The notes: a model not told the origin generated them from the sequence alone. A stretch of DNA of 35,811 nucleotides from Linderina pennispora (GCF_002104995.1 NW_024468345.1:1-35811), one strand, 5' to 3'. Positions 1 to 11,840 are shown, numbered from the stretch's first letter. Numbers and translations are program-made.

Positions 1-526
1 ATGGCCACATTAACTTTATACCCTCTACGCCTGTCACGGAACTGAATGGCAGAAGGTCGGGAAGGGGGTTTGGCTGAGCCAACATTTGCAGTAATGGCAG
101 CCGGCTAGGTATGAAGTCCTCAAAAGCCAGCTTGGGGTTGCTTTGCAATCTGATGTGCCAGCAATAACATCTGCGGCCACGCAATGCCTCGATTTATTTG
201 GTAAGAGCACCCACTGCCGTTTCCAGATGCGTCTTTGGAGATGGTTGGACAGGTATCTGACTCAGTCCTCTGGAAATGGTCTGTGGTGCCATATCACGCA
301 AATGGTTCAGGGGGCCGCACTGATCGTCTGAGCCGCGGCTAACGGGCATTTTCGGCCTACCGAAAAAAAATGTCGTGAGAAAAAACCGGAGCTTAACGGC
401 CTAGAGCGGTTCTGCAGATGCGTGCTGCACTCGTTTTTCTCCTCCGCACGCTGCTACTTTTACCGTTTTCCCCCGCTTACATAGCAAACCATTATTTCTT
501 ATCAGCCTAGCGCCTATTCATTTGAA
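1..526. other. Upstream flank of LTA4H-like copy 1, no gene seen
   Basis: No open frame here has family resemblance; a 62-codon frame at 143-331 has no recognisable features. The last 170 bases contain pyrimidine-rich and A-rich tracts, as expected of a promoter and 5' leader for the gene starting at 527. I see no clear TATA box and no end of another gene at the left edge. Confidence 0.5.
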
Positions 527-2373
527 ATGTTCGAGGTCGATCCCAATTCGCAGTCCAATTTGGGCGAGGTAACCACCAACCATATCCACATGGACGTCAC
601 AGTGGATTTTGTCAAGAAGAGCCTGGCGGGAACAGCGACGCTGGAAATCGAGACCCTGGCAGATACGCAGGAGGTCGTTTTGGACACAGCGCACTTGGTC
701 ATCAATGGCGCCTCGCTGCTCAGCTCTGACGGTGCACCGGCCACAGCGCTTGAGACTGACGTGAGCACCGTGCACAAGGTGTACGGGACAGCGCTGCGGG
801 TGAAGTTGCCAGAGCCCGTGTCGGTCGGCAGCAAGTTCAAGGTCAAAATCGAATATGAAACGACGCCCAGTGGCGGCGCCATTCAGTTCTTGACGCCCGA
901 GCAAACGCTGGGCAAGATGCACCCTTATCTGTTCACGCAGTGCGAGGAGATCCACGCGCGCAGCTTGCTGCCGTGCCAGGACAGCCCCTCAGTCAAGCTG
1001 TCGTATTCTGCGGACATCCGCGTACCCAAGCCGCTGACTGCTCTGATGAGCGCGATCTCGACCAGCTCGCGCGACGACGGCGAGTTCACGGTGTACAGCT
1101 TCGAGCAGAACACAACGATTCCGTCGTATCTTATTGCGCTCGTTGTAGGAAACCTGGCCAAGTCGGACATCAGCGACCGCTGCGCTGTCTGGTCCGAGCC
1201 CGAGAACATCCAGGACTGCGCATGGGAGTTTGCTGAGATGGACACCATTCTGTCGCATGCTGAGCAGCTGGTGGTGCCGTACTCGTGGGGCCGCTACGAC
1301 CTGCTGGTGCTGCCTCCCTCGTTCCCGTTCGGCGGTATGGAGAACCCGTGCCTGACCTTTGTGACGCCGACGCTGCTTGCCGGCGACCGCTCGCTGACGG
1401 ATGTCATTGCTCACGAGATTGCGCACAGCTGGGCAGGCAACCTGGTAACGACCAAGAACTGGGCACTTCTGGCTCAACGAGGGCTGGACGACGTTCTTTG
1501 AGCGCAAGATTGTCGCGCTGCTTAATGGGGAGGATGCTCGGCAAGCTGAGCTGCGTCATTGGCGAGAGCGATCTTGCCGAGGCTGTCGATTTTTACGGCC
1601 ACGACAGCGCACTGACATCGCTCGTACCTAAGCTGGATGGCGTCGATCCCGATGACGCATACTCGACAGTGCCGTATGACAAGGGCGCGCACCTGCTGTA
1701 CTACCTCGAGCAGTACCTGGGCGGGCCTGCTGTGTTTGAGCCGTACATGCGGGCATACATTACCGAGTTTGCCGGAAAGTCGATCACGACTCAGGACTGG
1801 AAGGACTTTTTGTTCAGCTACTTTAGCAAGCACGACGCATCCAAGGTCGAGCTGCTCAACAAGGTGGCCTGGGACCAGTGGCTGTATGCGCCGGGGATGC
1901 CGCCCGTCAGCAACAACTACGACCAGAAGCCGCAGAAGGTGTGTCTGGATCTTGCTGACCGCTGGCTCAAGGCGTCCGAGAGCGGCGATTATGCGCAGTT
2001 TTCTACCAGCGACATCCAGGACTTCTCGACGATGCAGAAGGTGATTTTCCTGACGCGGCTGTCGGAGAACTCGCCGATCAAGCACGAGACGCTGGCGGCG
2101 CTGGACGACGTGTACCAGCTGACCAACTACCGCAACTGCGAGGTGCGGTTCAGCTGGCTGGCGCTGGCGCTCAAGTCCAACTACATGCATGTGGCAGGCG
2201 CCGTTGTCGATATGCTGTCGACACAGGGCCGGATGAAGTACACGCGGCCGCTGTTCCGCCTGCTGCACACATGCCCTGAGGGCCGCGAGCTGGCCGAGAA
2301 GACGTTCCTGCGTCTGCGCAACTTTTACCACCCGATCTGCTCGCGCATGGTTGAGAAAGACCTCGGCCTGTGA
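527..2373 (+). CDS. LTA4H: Leukotriene A4 hydrolase-like M1 aminopeptidase, copy 1 (two frameshifts)
   Basis: This is a cytosolic zinc aminopeptidase of family M1, the LTA4H / yeast Lap2 group, which trims N-terminal residues and in some members hydrolyses epoxides. The exopeptidase motif GGMEN is at residues 269-273 and the zinc motif HEIAH at 296-300. The third zinc ligand lies in the NEGW motif 18 residues later, and RMKYTRPL near the C-terminus matches the substrate carboxylate-binding segment of human LTA4H. The reading frame breaks twice. Two bases appear missing near 1463 (aactgggcacttc against aactgggagcacttc in copy 2), and one extra base lies near 1543 (cggcaagctg against cggcagctg). 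Between them the third frame stays open and reads NEGW correctly. Allowing for both indels the protein would be about 615 aa, normal for the family (human 611). No introns are visible. The intact frame on both sides suggests sequencing error or a very young lesion. Confidence 0.88.
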
Positions 2374-2563
2374 GTTGCGGAGAAAGTGTTGCAGTTGATA
2401 CGCGCGCACCGCCCTTTTTGGCCATATCTAGGGCCTGGAGAACTTGCACAAAACATTTTTTCTTCTTCTTCTGTTGCTGCCGACAGTCTAAATGCGCATG
2501 CAATAAAGCGGGAGCTCACAATCGCTGGTTCTGCGGACTGCCGTCAGCTGAGCACTGGCCGCC

Positions 2564-5165
2564 ATGGCCAAGCCCAAGCCCGGTTTCCACCCCAGAAAGA
2601 ACGCCCAGGGCGCTTTGCACCTGTTTTTGCCTGCTGTAAGGGGCGGTTTTGTTTGTAGAAACCACCAGCTTCTCTTTCGCTTCCACTTTAATATTTTCCC
2701 TTGCTTTTCCTTTCCGAGTACACTAGCGACACCATGGAGTCGACAGCAGGGCCAGTTTCAGCCGCCTGATGGGCATTTTCATTGAACAGGAAATTCGGCA
2801 TGGAGTAATCAACATGTCGCACGTCGAGCCCGGGAAGCTAGCACGGCTATCGCAGCTGCAATTCCAGGAGCTGGCTACAGATGTGTACGACGAACTCAAC
2901 CGGCGTATGAACGAGGCCCATGAAGGTAAGAGGAGGCTGGCTGTGCTGGTATCCAATGGCCTGCGGCTACTTCTTGGCGCTAACACGTACCACCCCAGTA
3001 GTCCCGTTCCTACCGGTCCGCGACCACTACCACCCAAAGCGGAACCAGGCGCGGCAGAAGTTGGCCACGCTGTCGCGGCCAAAGTTTGTAGACCTTGTCC
3101 AGGACGTGAATGCGGAGCTGAGGCGCCGGTTCCCTAACCAGGTTGTCAGCAAGGTAAGGATTCGATGCCCAAAACAGGCTCAGTTCCTGTGTGCCATGTG
3201 TCGAGCAAGGCTTGGCTACGGGATCCGCTTGCAAGGGGCCCTTGTGCTCTTTGGTGCTCCGTATCCACCAGCTGCGCTCACAGGCCGACTGCCGAGCTCA
3301 GATTGACTCCTGTCCCCAACGCGCTTGCAAGTCGCTCTCATCGTCGCGCATCCAAATGAACGTATAGAGGATCGGCACAAACGCATGCGTTGTTTTTTCC
3401 TCACTGACTGAGAGCTTCCCGTGGGATTTTGTAGCTGCCGCAAGGTCCTGGCGATCATGGCAAACCGCCTATGCGGAATAACGGGCATGGCGGTCCAGGC
3501 GGATCCCAGATCATGCACCAGCAGCAAGGGTACAATAGCCAGTACAACCGATCGCCGCCATCAAGCGGGTACAACAACGACAGCAGCTACGGCCATCAGC
3601 AGCACGCCAGCAGCCAGCACCAGAGCACCGGCGGATATAGCGCGTATGGCGGCAGCCACGAGTCGCGGTCACTGAGCCCCGGCAGCAGCACAATGATGGA
3701 CTCCGTGGACCGCGTTGCCAGCGACCTCAACCACGCAATCCAGATCAGCCAGCCAGGCGGCTCGGGCCGGATCTCGACGCCAGACAACCGCACCGCTCGC
3801 GCACAAACCAATGCCTCCACGACCAGCAGCACATCCATGAGTGACGCAGACAAGCTGCGCAACGAATACGAGATGCGGCTGGCGGCCATGCGCAAGCGGA
3901 TCGGGCAGCTCGAGAGCCAGATGCTCGATTACCGCATGAACGACTCGCCCGACAGCAAAGTCGACGAGGTCAACAATCTGGAGAAGCTGAACCACGTGCT
4001 GACACAAAAGAATGAGCGGCTTGAAAACGACATCAAAATCCTGCGCGACCAGCTCATGTCCGCCAAGGCCGAGGTCCCGGCGCTGCGCTCCGAAAACGAA
4101 GCCCTGCGTCGCGAGAAGGCACAGCTGGTGGACCGCGAGCGCGAACTGAAGCGCGATCTCGACGACGCCCGGGCCAAGATCCGCAAGTACAAGACCACAT
4201 CGGTGTTTGCTCGCGACCACCATGAGACCGACCTGGAGCCGCCTCCTAAGCTCATGATGAGCGAGGGTGCGATCCGCAAGTCCTCGGTGCTCGGCTTCCA
4301 GGAGGCTGTCGACAAAATGCTGCTTGCAACACGGTCTGACAACGTCGACGGCGATCTGACGCTGGCGGCCAGCTCCGTCAAGCGCGCGTGCGGCGAACTA
4401 AGGGCCGACGTGTGCGCCTACGAGGCTGCACACGACAAAGATCCCGCCCGCTGGCCGCTGGCGCCGAACATCCGGCACAGCCTGCTGCCGCAGACCATGG
4501 AGTCGTTTGAGCAGAACCTGTCGAGTCTTGAGATCGCTATCAGCAACCACCTCGACAGCATGGGCGTGTCGCCGATCTCGCTGCTGGAAACGGCTGCCAG
4601 CCATCTAACCACCTCCGTGGTCAGCCTCGTCAAAATGCTCAAGGTGTGCCGCAGCGACGACCGTGCGCCGCCGCGCCTCCCCGGCCAGGACATCTCGATC
4701 ACGCAGAAGATGGACATGCTCAGGATAAACCTGGAGGACAAAACAGACACAATTGTCGAAGGCATCCAGACAATGCTGCGGATTGTGCGCGCGACCAACC
4801 CCGACCCAAAAACGCTCTTCGCTACCTTGCAGTCGGTCATCACGTCGGCCCGCACCATCATCGATGCGTGTGCCCCGGCGTTTGGCGAGATCGACCAGAG
4901 CCCGGAGCTCGCTGCGCACATGCAATCCACTGCGTACGATTCCGCCAAGGCGCGCCAGGTGCTCGAGGGCCTGGAGAGCGGCCACCTGCAGCTCAACGAC
5001 CAGCTCAACGACATTGTTGAGGCACAGGAGCTTGCCGACGACAACCAGCTCGACAACCCCGTCGTCACCGAGCTCCTTGGCGACACCGCCTTCAAGCAGC
5101 GTCTGACATCTGCCGTGTTCGACGTTGCAAAGTACACAAAAATGCTAATGGCCCTGATGGACTAG
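2564..5165 (+). CDS. SPA2: SPA2-like polarisome scaffold, four exons
   Basis: Spa2-type proteins organise the polarisome at hyphal tips and bud sites. The proposed exons are 2564-2635, 2727-2925, 2999-3153 and 3435-5165, giving 718 aa in one frame. Two Spa2-homology (GIT-type) repeats are split by an intron: LARLSQLQFQELATDVYDEL in exon 2, then HPKRNQARQKLATL and a VQDVNAELRRRFP helix in exon 3. A Gln/Ser/Gly-rich linker follows (about residues 150-270), then a long coiled coil (about 277-397) and an alpha-helical C-terminal region (about 415-718) like the Spa2/GIT C-terminal domain. The first exon is inferred: its ATG sits in a near-perfect Kozak context (gccgccATGgcc), and the intron has a gtaagg donor, a strong pyrimidine tract and an actag acceptor. 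Its 24 residues are not recognised. If it is wrong, translation would start at 2769 or 2814. The gene converges on TRM112. Confidence 0.85.
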
Positions 5166-5202
5166 AATATAAATTTTTTGAAACCGAAAAAAAATTTTCT
5201 CT

Positions 5203-5577
5203 CTAGATCTCATGTTCGGCGAGCAGCATGTTGGGAACGCCCTTGACGATCTTGAAGTCGTGGCCGCACCCATCGCACACCATGCTGCCCTCCTTGACGT
5301 GTGTCTCCATAACCACCGTGTGGAACTTTTGCAAAAACTCCTCGTCATCCGCCGGGTTCGCCGGCACCGTTGCGGGCAGATCCAGGCCCAGCGAGGTGGC
5401 GGTCTTGACCAGCGCGTTCCAGTCGAACCGCGGGATCATGCGCACCAGGAATTCGTCGTTGCGCTCCGCCTCGACCTGCTCCAGCTCGGCGTTCTCGAAC
5501 CGCAGAGGGTACTGCTTGTCCGGGTCGGTGCAGTTCCGGACGTTGCACTTGAGCATGTTGTGTGTGATCAGCCTCAT
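5203..5577 (-). CDS. TRM112: TRM112 methyltransferase activator
   Basis: Trm112 is the small zinc-binding partner that activates several methyltransferases acting on tRNA, rRNA and release factor (Trm9, Trm11, Bud23 and Mtq2 in yeast). The start is placed at MRLITHNMLKCNVRNC because it aligns with the yeast N-terminus (MKFLTTNFLKCSVKAC); the open frame extends further upstream without resemblance. Length is 124 aa, close to yeast (135) and human (125). Zinc ligands C11, C16, C101 and C104 (the CDGC pair) are all present, and the C-terminal KGVPNMLLAEHE segment matches the family. The stop codon is only 37 bp from that of SPA2 on the other strand, so the 3' UTRs must overlap. Confidence 0.93.
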   Translation of the reverse strand: MRLITHNMLKCNVRNCTDPDKQYPLRFENAELEQVEAERNDEFLVRMIPRFDWNALVKTATSLGLDLPATVPANPADDEEFLQKFHTVVMETHVKEGSMVCDGCGHDFKIVKGVPNMLLAEHEI

Positions 5578-6842
5578 GGTTGGAAGATAGGTTGTGTTGA
5601 GAAGGTAGTGGAAATGCGGATCTGAGAGGTTGAGATTTTGCCAGGCAATTTCCCCCACAGAGCCTGCATATCAGAATTTCGGTAAGGTATGGGTATCACG
5701 TGGATTGCACAATGCAATGAGGATTTGTATGTGTTGACTAGTAGCCTGCCCACCACTTGGTGGCCAAATGTGCTAGTTAGACCCTGCTGCTATTTTGAGG
5801 TGGAGATTTCCACCGCGTCTACGTTCCTAAAACTACAAACCAATACATATGCCAATGGGTGAAGCCTCACAGGAGACACTGCCTGCCTTGTATTGGAATG
5901 AGATTTAAATAGACGATTTATTCAGCGTAATTGCGGGATGGAGCCACATTGGTTTTACTACAAAAACCAGCGGCTGATAGTTGATTCAGTACCAAATGAT
6001 ACTGAGGCCGACAGGTAAGCCGAATACTGCAAGTGAAACTAGCAAAAGATATAGCGGTAAAGAAGCAGGTATCGGAGAGATGATCAGTGACGAATATATT
6101 GCAAAGATGTCGTGTTTTGTAATCTTGAAATAGGGAGAAACCTCTAAGCAATTAAAAGTATTCGGATAGGAAAATGGACTATTAACTCGCGCTACCACTC
6201 GTCTTCGCCTAGATGGGAGACAGTATCTTCTATTTCAAACAGAGTCCTGTGGAAGCTAAACTGTGGGCAGTGAACATTGATGATGAGCATAATTGTGAAA
6301 ACGCTGTCGACGAAGAAAGACTGAATTAAAGATACAAAAGGAAAAGTTGAAATGGGCGTCGTTCCAAAATATCCATTTCAATCACACTTGCCACCCAAGT
6401 GGCTTTATATACTCCTTCGCGTACCATTCCTCCTGCCTTGAACCAGGAAGTCGATATTGTTGCTTCTGCTTGGTGGCCTAAGCGTGACACCTTCCATAAT
6501 GCGTGTCTGACAATTTCCACGAATGGCAATAATAGAAACACTATACATGCAAGAGCGCCACTCATTCTACCACCCCCGATGCCCGAGCAACCTGCCTCAT
6601 CTCTTGACAGAGCAATCCTAGCATTTCAACATTTTCACTTCTTGTTGCGTACACACATAATGCCTCACATTAGTCGATGCCATATACCTGATAACGTAGG
6701 CGATTAATCATTTTGACAATGTTTGCACATCGTATTTACATTCCGTATTTACTGACGCTACTAGGAGCATATCGGGTGCTCGAGCTGTTGGCGTTCTATC
6801 AACGAATCTGGAGAAGGATACAAGGAAAGAAATAGAACAAAG
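5578..6842. other. Gene-poor spacer between TRM112 and the LRR-like gene
   Basis: Base composition is visibly richer in A/T than the flanking genes. Only short open frames occur (at most about 100 codons, for example 6399-6707 plus), none with a recognisable domain or a convincing splice pattern. The part next to 5577 must hold the TRM112 promoter and the part next to 6842 the 3' end of the LRR-like gene. No tRNA-like cloverleaf or repeat was recognised. Confidence 0.4.
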
Positions 6843-8546
6843 CTACCCGTCGAAGACCCCTATGTGTGAAGAGTACTCGCGCACATGAATCGCACGAAAG
6901 CCCGCCTCAGAGCTACCAGACGCACGTCCACCAATCGCCTGGGCCACAGCATCGACATACCCAGGGCTGACTCCGAGGCTAGTCAGGTTAGGCAGACGCG
7001 AGACTACTTTTACGACGGTGGAAACACATAGCGGCTTGCGCGACCGAATGTCCAGGCGAACAATTTGGTCGCTGACACATCTTCCAAGACCCTTGACAGC
7101 GTCGTCCATATCCGAAACCGCCTTGCTCTGGCTGTTGAGGTAACTGCTGCTTCCCACTACCATCAGGTGCTTGCGCTCAAGGGAATAGGCGTCAATGACG
7201 AGGACATGCAGATGCTTGAGCATGCTGATGATGTTCAACATGCTGTTTGCACAGGCTACAACCGGAGTCAAGTGAAGCCAGTGCAGCCACGGCCACTTGA
7301 TCGAGGGCGGCATTGGGTGATACATGCCAGTGACCCGTGCCCCTGACAAGTATTGCTGGCCATGCCTGAAGAGTCTATATATACCCCTGGTCATGCAGGC
7401 CTGTCCAGCATGTGTATGCCTGTCCTTGATGTTTACAGCCAGCAGCGTAGCGCACCGTAGGATGGGGAGACCCATTCTCTCAAGCCCATCCGGCTCTGTG
7501 ACAAGCGTCAGAGGGCGGCACTGAGCTGTGTGTAGATAGTTCTCCATGGCCACGATGGAGTGCTCGAGCCCTTTAACCTTCACTTGTGTCACAACTGGAA
7601 ATGTCGCATCAACGAAGCATGGAGAGCAGTAGGTCATACCTTTGACTGGCTTGTCAAACTCCAAGGCAAGCTTGTCAAGCCGCTTGAGATTCAGTGCCCC
7701 GTCGGCCCCAGCCCGAAACGGAGTCCAGTCAACGTAACGGCTATTGTGCCGTATCTCGAGTTCACGCAGGTTGCTGACAGGAATCCTGGGCAAATTAACG
7801 AGCTCAGGAATCAGCTTGCTGTCCAATACAAGGACTTGCAGATTCTCTGAAAACGGCGCAGCAATGTCTTTTGGAAATGGACGCATCACCTGCATCATAG
7901 TGAGCTGGGAGTGCAGTCTCCTATGAAGCTCCAGCATAATCTCGCTTCCCACCCCAGGAATATCCCTAACAAACCCAGCCGACGAGCTCCAAGTGCGACG
8001 GCCATGATGCCAGAGACCGGTAACATTCGGGCAGAGGCTGAGAATCGTATCTACTGTATCCATAGCCTCGACCTTCGCCATTTCCAAATCTTGCCCCTCG
8101 CCAGCGGTGAACAAACCAGAACCAAGGAACATTAGGAGACTGGTATTGGCTATGGCGCCAAGGGGGATACCGAGACCCTCAATCGCCTGGCCAAGGTTGA
8201 GTTCTTGGCGGCACTTGTTGAACTGAACTATGCGGACCTCTGAAACGAGAGAAAGCAGATTGTGCTTGCGCAAAAATTCACAGTTGGTAACCCAACGACG
8301 GCAGTGTTTCATATCGCTATTGCTGTCATCATACGAACTTTCAATAACTCCTTCCAGGATGAGAGGGACTCTGCCCATGAGCGACCGGACAAACAGGGAA
8401 TACTCTGAGTACTCGTCGTGGAAGGCGATTATCTGGTCGAAGTCCGCCGCAGTGGACGTTTTGTGGCATGCTTTATTAAAGGCTGTGCGTATCATGGGAG
8501 CTACTAGCTCAGTAGCTTCGCCATGGGGTATACCGTGGAAGTACAT
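6843..8546 (-). CDS. Unrecognised LRR-like protein, 567 aa
   Basis: A single uninterrupted frame of 567 codons. The start is placed at the first in-frame ATG (8546); the open frame runs 55 codons further upstream but only from a GTG. A TATA-like element lies about 125 nt upstream. The sequence has irregular leucine-rich stretches of LRR type, such as NLQVLVLDSKLIPELVNLP, NLRELEIRHN and LPNLTSLGV. This resembles the divergent LRR half of fungal F-box/LRR proteins, but I see no clear F-box at the N-terminus. No signal peptide or membrane segment is evident. It sits alone between two gene-poor stretches, typical of lineage-specific, fast-evolving families. A role as a substrate adaptor is only a guess. 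Confidence 0.7.
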   Translation of the reverse strand: MYFHGIPHGEATELVAPMIRTAFNKACHKTSTAADFDQIIAFHDEYSEYSLFVRSLMGRVPLILEGVIESSYDDSNSDMKHCRRWVTNCEFLRKHNLLSLVSEVRIVQFNKCRQELNLGQAIEGLGIPLGAIANTSLLMFLGSGLFTAGEGQDLEMAKVEAMDTVDTILSLCPNVTGLWHHGRRTWSSSAGFVRDIPGVGSEIMLELHRRLHSQLTMMQVMRPFPKDIAAPFSENLQVLVLDSKLIPELVNLPRIPVSNLRELEIRHNSRYVDWTPFRAGADGALNLKRLDKLALEFDKPVKGMTYCSPCFVDATFPVVTQVKVKGLEHSIVAMENYLHTAQCRPLTLVTEPDGLERMGLPILRCATLLAVNIKDRHTHAGQACMTRGIYRLFRHGQQYLSGARVTGMYHPMPPSIKWPWLHWLHLTPVVACANSMLNIISMLKHLHVLVIDAYSLERKHLMVVGSSSYLNSQSKAVSDMDDAVKGLGRCVSDQIVRLDIRSRKPLCVSTVVKVVSRLPNLTSLGVSPGYVDAVAQAIGGRASGSSEAGFRAIHVREYSSHIGVFDG

Positions 8547-11500
8547 TGTGAATGGTATTTGGGAAGGATAGGGCGGAAGAGCTATCCGGTGTGTTGTGCT
8601 TGAAAATGAATTAGCTTTAGTGGTTGACAGAAGGTGGTAAGGGAATTTGCAAAGCCCTCTTGCCCTGCTTTTAAATACCGTCACAATTTCGAAGCGGTAG
8701 CAGTGTTTCACCTAGCCTGGCCAGTGCCCAACCCTCCCATCCACAGCGCACGAGTAGGTCTGCATACTCCTTCTATTTCTTGCTCTGCCACTTGCATGGC
8801 AAGGAAATCAGCACCAAGGCAGGTGCGCAAAAAACAGCAGCGGCTTTCTTGTCTCTTCTCCACTCAATTTGGATGCACATCTGTGTCACGGCAATTGCAG
8901 CGCTGGATGTCATGAGGGGAGGGAGCAGATGACAGGAATGGTGCCTCCTGTAGGCAGAGATCGCTGATGGCTTATCTACGCAGAGATTGGCTTTGATAGC
9001 ATCATTTACCGCTTCAATAGAAACTGAAGTTGAGAGTTACATACTCTATCCAAAAGGCACAGTACCCAGCTCCAAAATGAGGCTGATATCTGCTATATTA
9101 CTCAGGAGCTGTATGTTTTCATAAAGACGATTGCCACTTGCCTTACCTCATAGTCTCTTGCCTGTCAGTAAGATTATCAAGAAGGTGGCATGTTCGCATG
9201 CTCCAAAAAGAGAGGAAGGTCTCCTTACTTGTATGGTGTCCCTACGCATCTCTACCAGCCCCTCCACCTGCTGATATAAAACCTCTCAGGAAAAATGCCT
9301 ATATGTCTCCTTGGATCACTGTTGCTATAGGACACCGGGACTCTCTTTTGTGTTGAAAGGAGGTGGGTATGTGCCGGGATGTGGAAGCTTGCCCCGTTTT
9401 TTTACTTCCGAAGCTACCACCCACGCCTTCTCGCTTGGACAAAGCTGCTGCTCCAAACCAGGTTGTAGATCACAACCTCCACCAGTTGCTCACAGAGTAG
9501 TTGATATCGGATTCGCATTTGCTACTTTGCCACCACTTAATTAACCTCACGGAGGGTGTGGGGAGGGGCTTCCACTGCATCCAAAAACACCTGCTGTTCT
9601 CCAAAATACGACAAAGCCGGTCAGTGAGAGTAAGACAAATGTATTTCCATGCACACTCCCAGCCAACAACTGCCGCACAATAACGTAAGAGAGTAGTGTT
9701 CTCGCCCTGCCATTCTCGCTGGGGCATGGGAAAGTGGTGGATGTATGCAAGTTTGCTTTGTGTCACTCGGCATTCGGCTATTCCGACATGTCAGTTTTTG
9801 TTACAAGACTATCAAATACTTTCTGAATGGACGTTGTTGGTGCCAACTAGTTGACAGCACTTCATATTGACAGTACAGGGTGAAACCACCAACTTTCAGC
9901 ATCTTTCGCCATGTTCTGGTGAATTGCAAAGTATTGCACAACATGGCAGTAGACACATACTACTCAAAGGAGTTGTCAATATCCATAGATGCCCGGAAGC
10001 TGGGTCTGGCTTTCAGCTCTCAAGTCTGGTGGTACGGACAATAGATCTCATGATGCCAAGAACATCTAGAGTGAGGGAAATGGCTGGGGGAAGGAACACG
10101 TCCCATGGGGAGGTGCAGGATGGGAGGATTGCAACCCCCAGGTGGCCACAAGAGAGAGCAGGTGTAGTTCTGTTTTTTTTGAGAGCGGCTCTTTCTTTGG
10201 TTTCTTCTTTAGCGGCAATGGTTGTCACTAGATATGCATATCCGATTATGCACATGGCACCTAATTTTTTATTCACTACTATCTGTAAAAGTAGGTCAAG
10301 AGCAAGTGGAGAGGGACACCAGATGCACCATGCAGAGAAGCAACCTGTTCGTCCGCATGTCAATCACAAAGAGAGTGATAGGGCAGACACCCACCAAGAA
10401 AGCTGTGGGCATGTACCAAGAGTATCGAGTCGCGACCAGGGTGAGTGCTCTGTTGCCTTTTATTTTCCCTCAACACAAACGGTATCTGGCAATATTGTTT
10501 ACATGAAGTGCTGCCTTTCATTTGAACCCTAACAGCAATTATCTTGAACAGCCTTTTCTCTTCATAGTGAGAGTGGCTTTCAGTTCTTCTGGGGATGCTC
10601 CTGTTGAAAAGAAAAACTGACAACCTCCAGGGTGCCTGATGCATGCAAATGCATGACCAACAGATATTTGTGGCTGTGTTCTGAAAATTTGTGACGACAA
10701 GATTTCCAAGCTCTCATGGTCGAACTTTGCGACATCCCATTTGCTGAAAATGTTCTGCATCCTCCATGCAAGCTGCCTTTCAACACAATGTGGGCAGACG
10801 AAGAGAGTGATGCCGAAATGCCCCTTGTCGTTGATAAGGATTGGCCCCTGCAAAAGCCGCTCTCAAGTGTGATGGAGAACCTCGTTGAATCCTTTTCATG
10901 TTACTGTGAGCGAGAGCACCAGTACAGGTATATCCTGGTACACACCTCAATAGTTCATTAAAATTCGGTGTGCATCTGTAACAATATTTGCCCAGATATT
11001 GCGGATCCTAGGCAGCCAGAGGCGGATCCCTCGTGGGTCGTCCTGGTACAAAGCCTCAATGTGGGTTTCTCCGAGTTGGATTGCTGAAAAAAAAAAAGCA
11101 ATGCTGCTCGCCTCTACGCCAAAATGCAGAACATGCAGCTAGGCTTAGAACAAGAGGCAGAATGTGGGCAGGATCGGCATGTATGTGGTGTGCAAATTGG
11201 TTTCTTGCATATCAAAGGACGACTAAGGGTGCTGGGGGTGTGTCCTTTCCCTCACAGCTGCCCCTACATACTTGACCGAAGCAAATGCCAGGCGGATTCA
11301 CCCTCCTCTTTTGCAACGGAATGAGTGCACATTTCGTTTTGCAGGAGGCTCAGGAAATGAGGTCCGCTTGTCGGCATATGGGCAGGGTTGCCAGGCTGAA
11401 ACCAAGAGCATAGTGTTCACTACACACCTCCGGAAGAAAGGGCGGCTTGCCATCCTCTATACTCCTCGAGCACCAAAGTAATTCACCTTTCCCTTTGTTT

Positions 11501-11840
11501 CTTCATCTTGAGTCGGCCAATGCACGCCTCAGTTATTGCCAGCATCCCAAGCGACGACATCTACCTGGATAAAAGAAGCCTCTGCGACATCTGCACCGGA
11601 TCCACGGATTAGTAGCTCCGCGTACTATATGTCTCGTTGTAGTGCCAAGCTCTCTCATTGTCCATACCTTTGCAGGATAGCCGCGCCTTTTGCAATATAT
11701 AGACTAGCTCATATCCTGAGCCAGACAATGCTGAGTATGCTGCAAACAGTGTTCTGAGCCTGCACATGGTCACTGGCACATGGCAAGTTGATTTCATCCC
11801 TGGCTAATCCTGTGATAAGAGTACTGCAGAAAACTAAAAT
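8547..11840. other. 3.3-kb gene-poor region
   Basis: The region is mostly moderate-GC sequence without a supportable gene. The longest open frame (9867-10532 plus, 221 codons) lacks domain resemblance and has an implausible composition rich in Arg, Ser and His. A minus-strand frame at 10539-10853 contains a CPHC motif but nothing recognisable. I saw no terminal repeats, target-site duplications or reverse-transcriptase or transposase motifs. Decayed genes or non-coding transcripts cannot be excluded. The portion next to 8546 is the promoter of the LRR-like gene. Confidence 0.4.
8668..8677 (-). promoter_or_regulatory. TATA-like element of the LRR-like gene
   Basis: Read on the minus strand the sequence is TATTTAAAAG, about 125 nt before the ATG at 8546. 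It is the best core-promoter candidate there. Strength and use are inferred from sequence alone. Confidence 0.4.

Noticed and set aside
514-955. Two overlapping minus-strand open frames of 120-145 codons
   Set aside because: They are antisense shadows of the LTA4H coding region, produced by its GC-rich codon use. Similar shadows occur opposite JJJ1, the RBR ligase, GCD6 and BRCA2.
9867-10532. 221-codon plus-strand open frame in the gene-poor region
   Set aside because: No recognisable domain, odd composition, no matching splice signals or promoter, and several overlapping frames of similar quality on the other strand.
10539-10853. Minus-strand frame with a CPHC motif, possible zinc protein
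   Set aside because: A single CPHC pair without a partner pair or family resemblance; not enough to call a gene.
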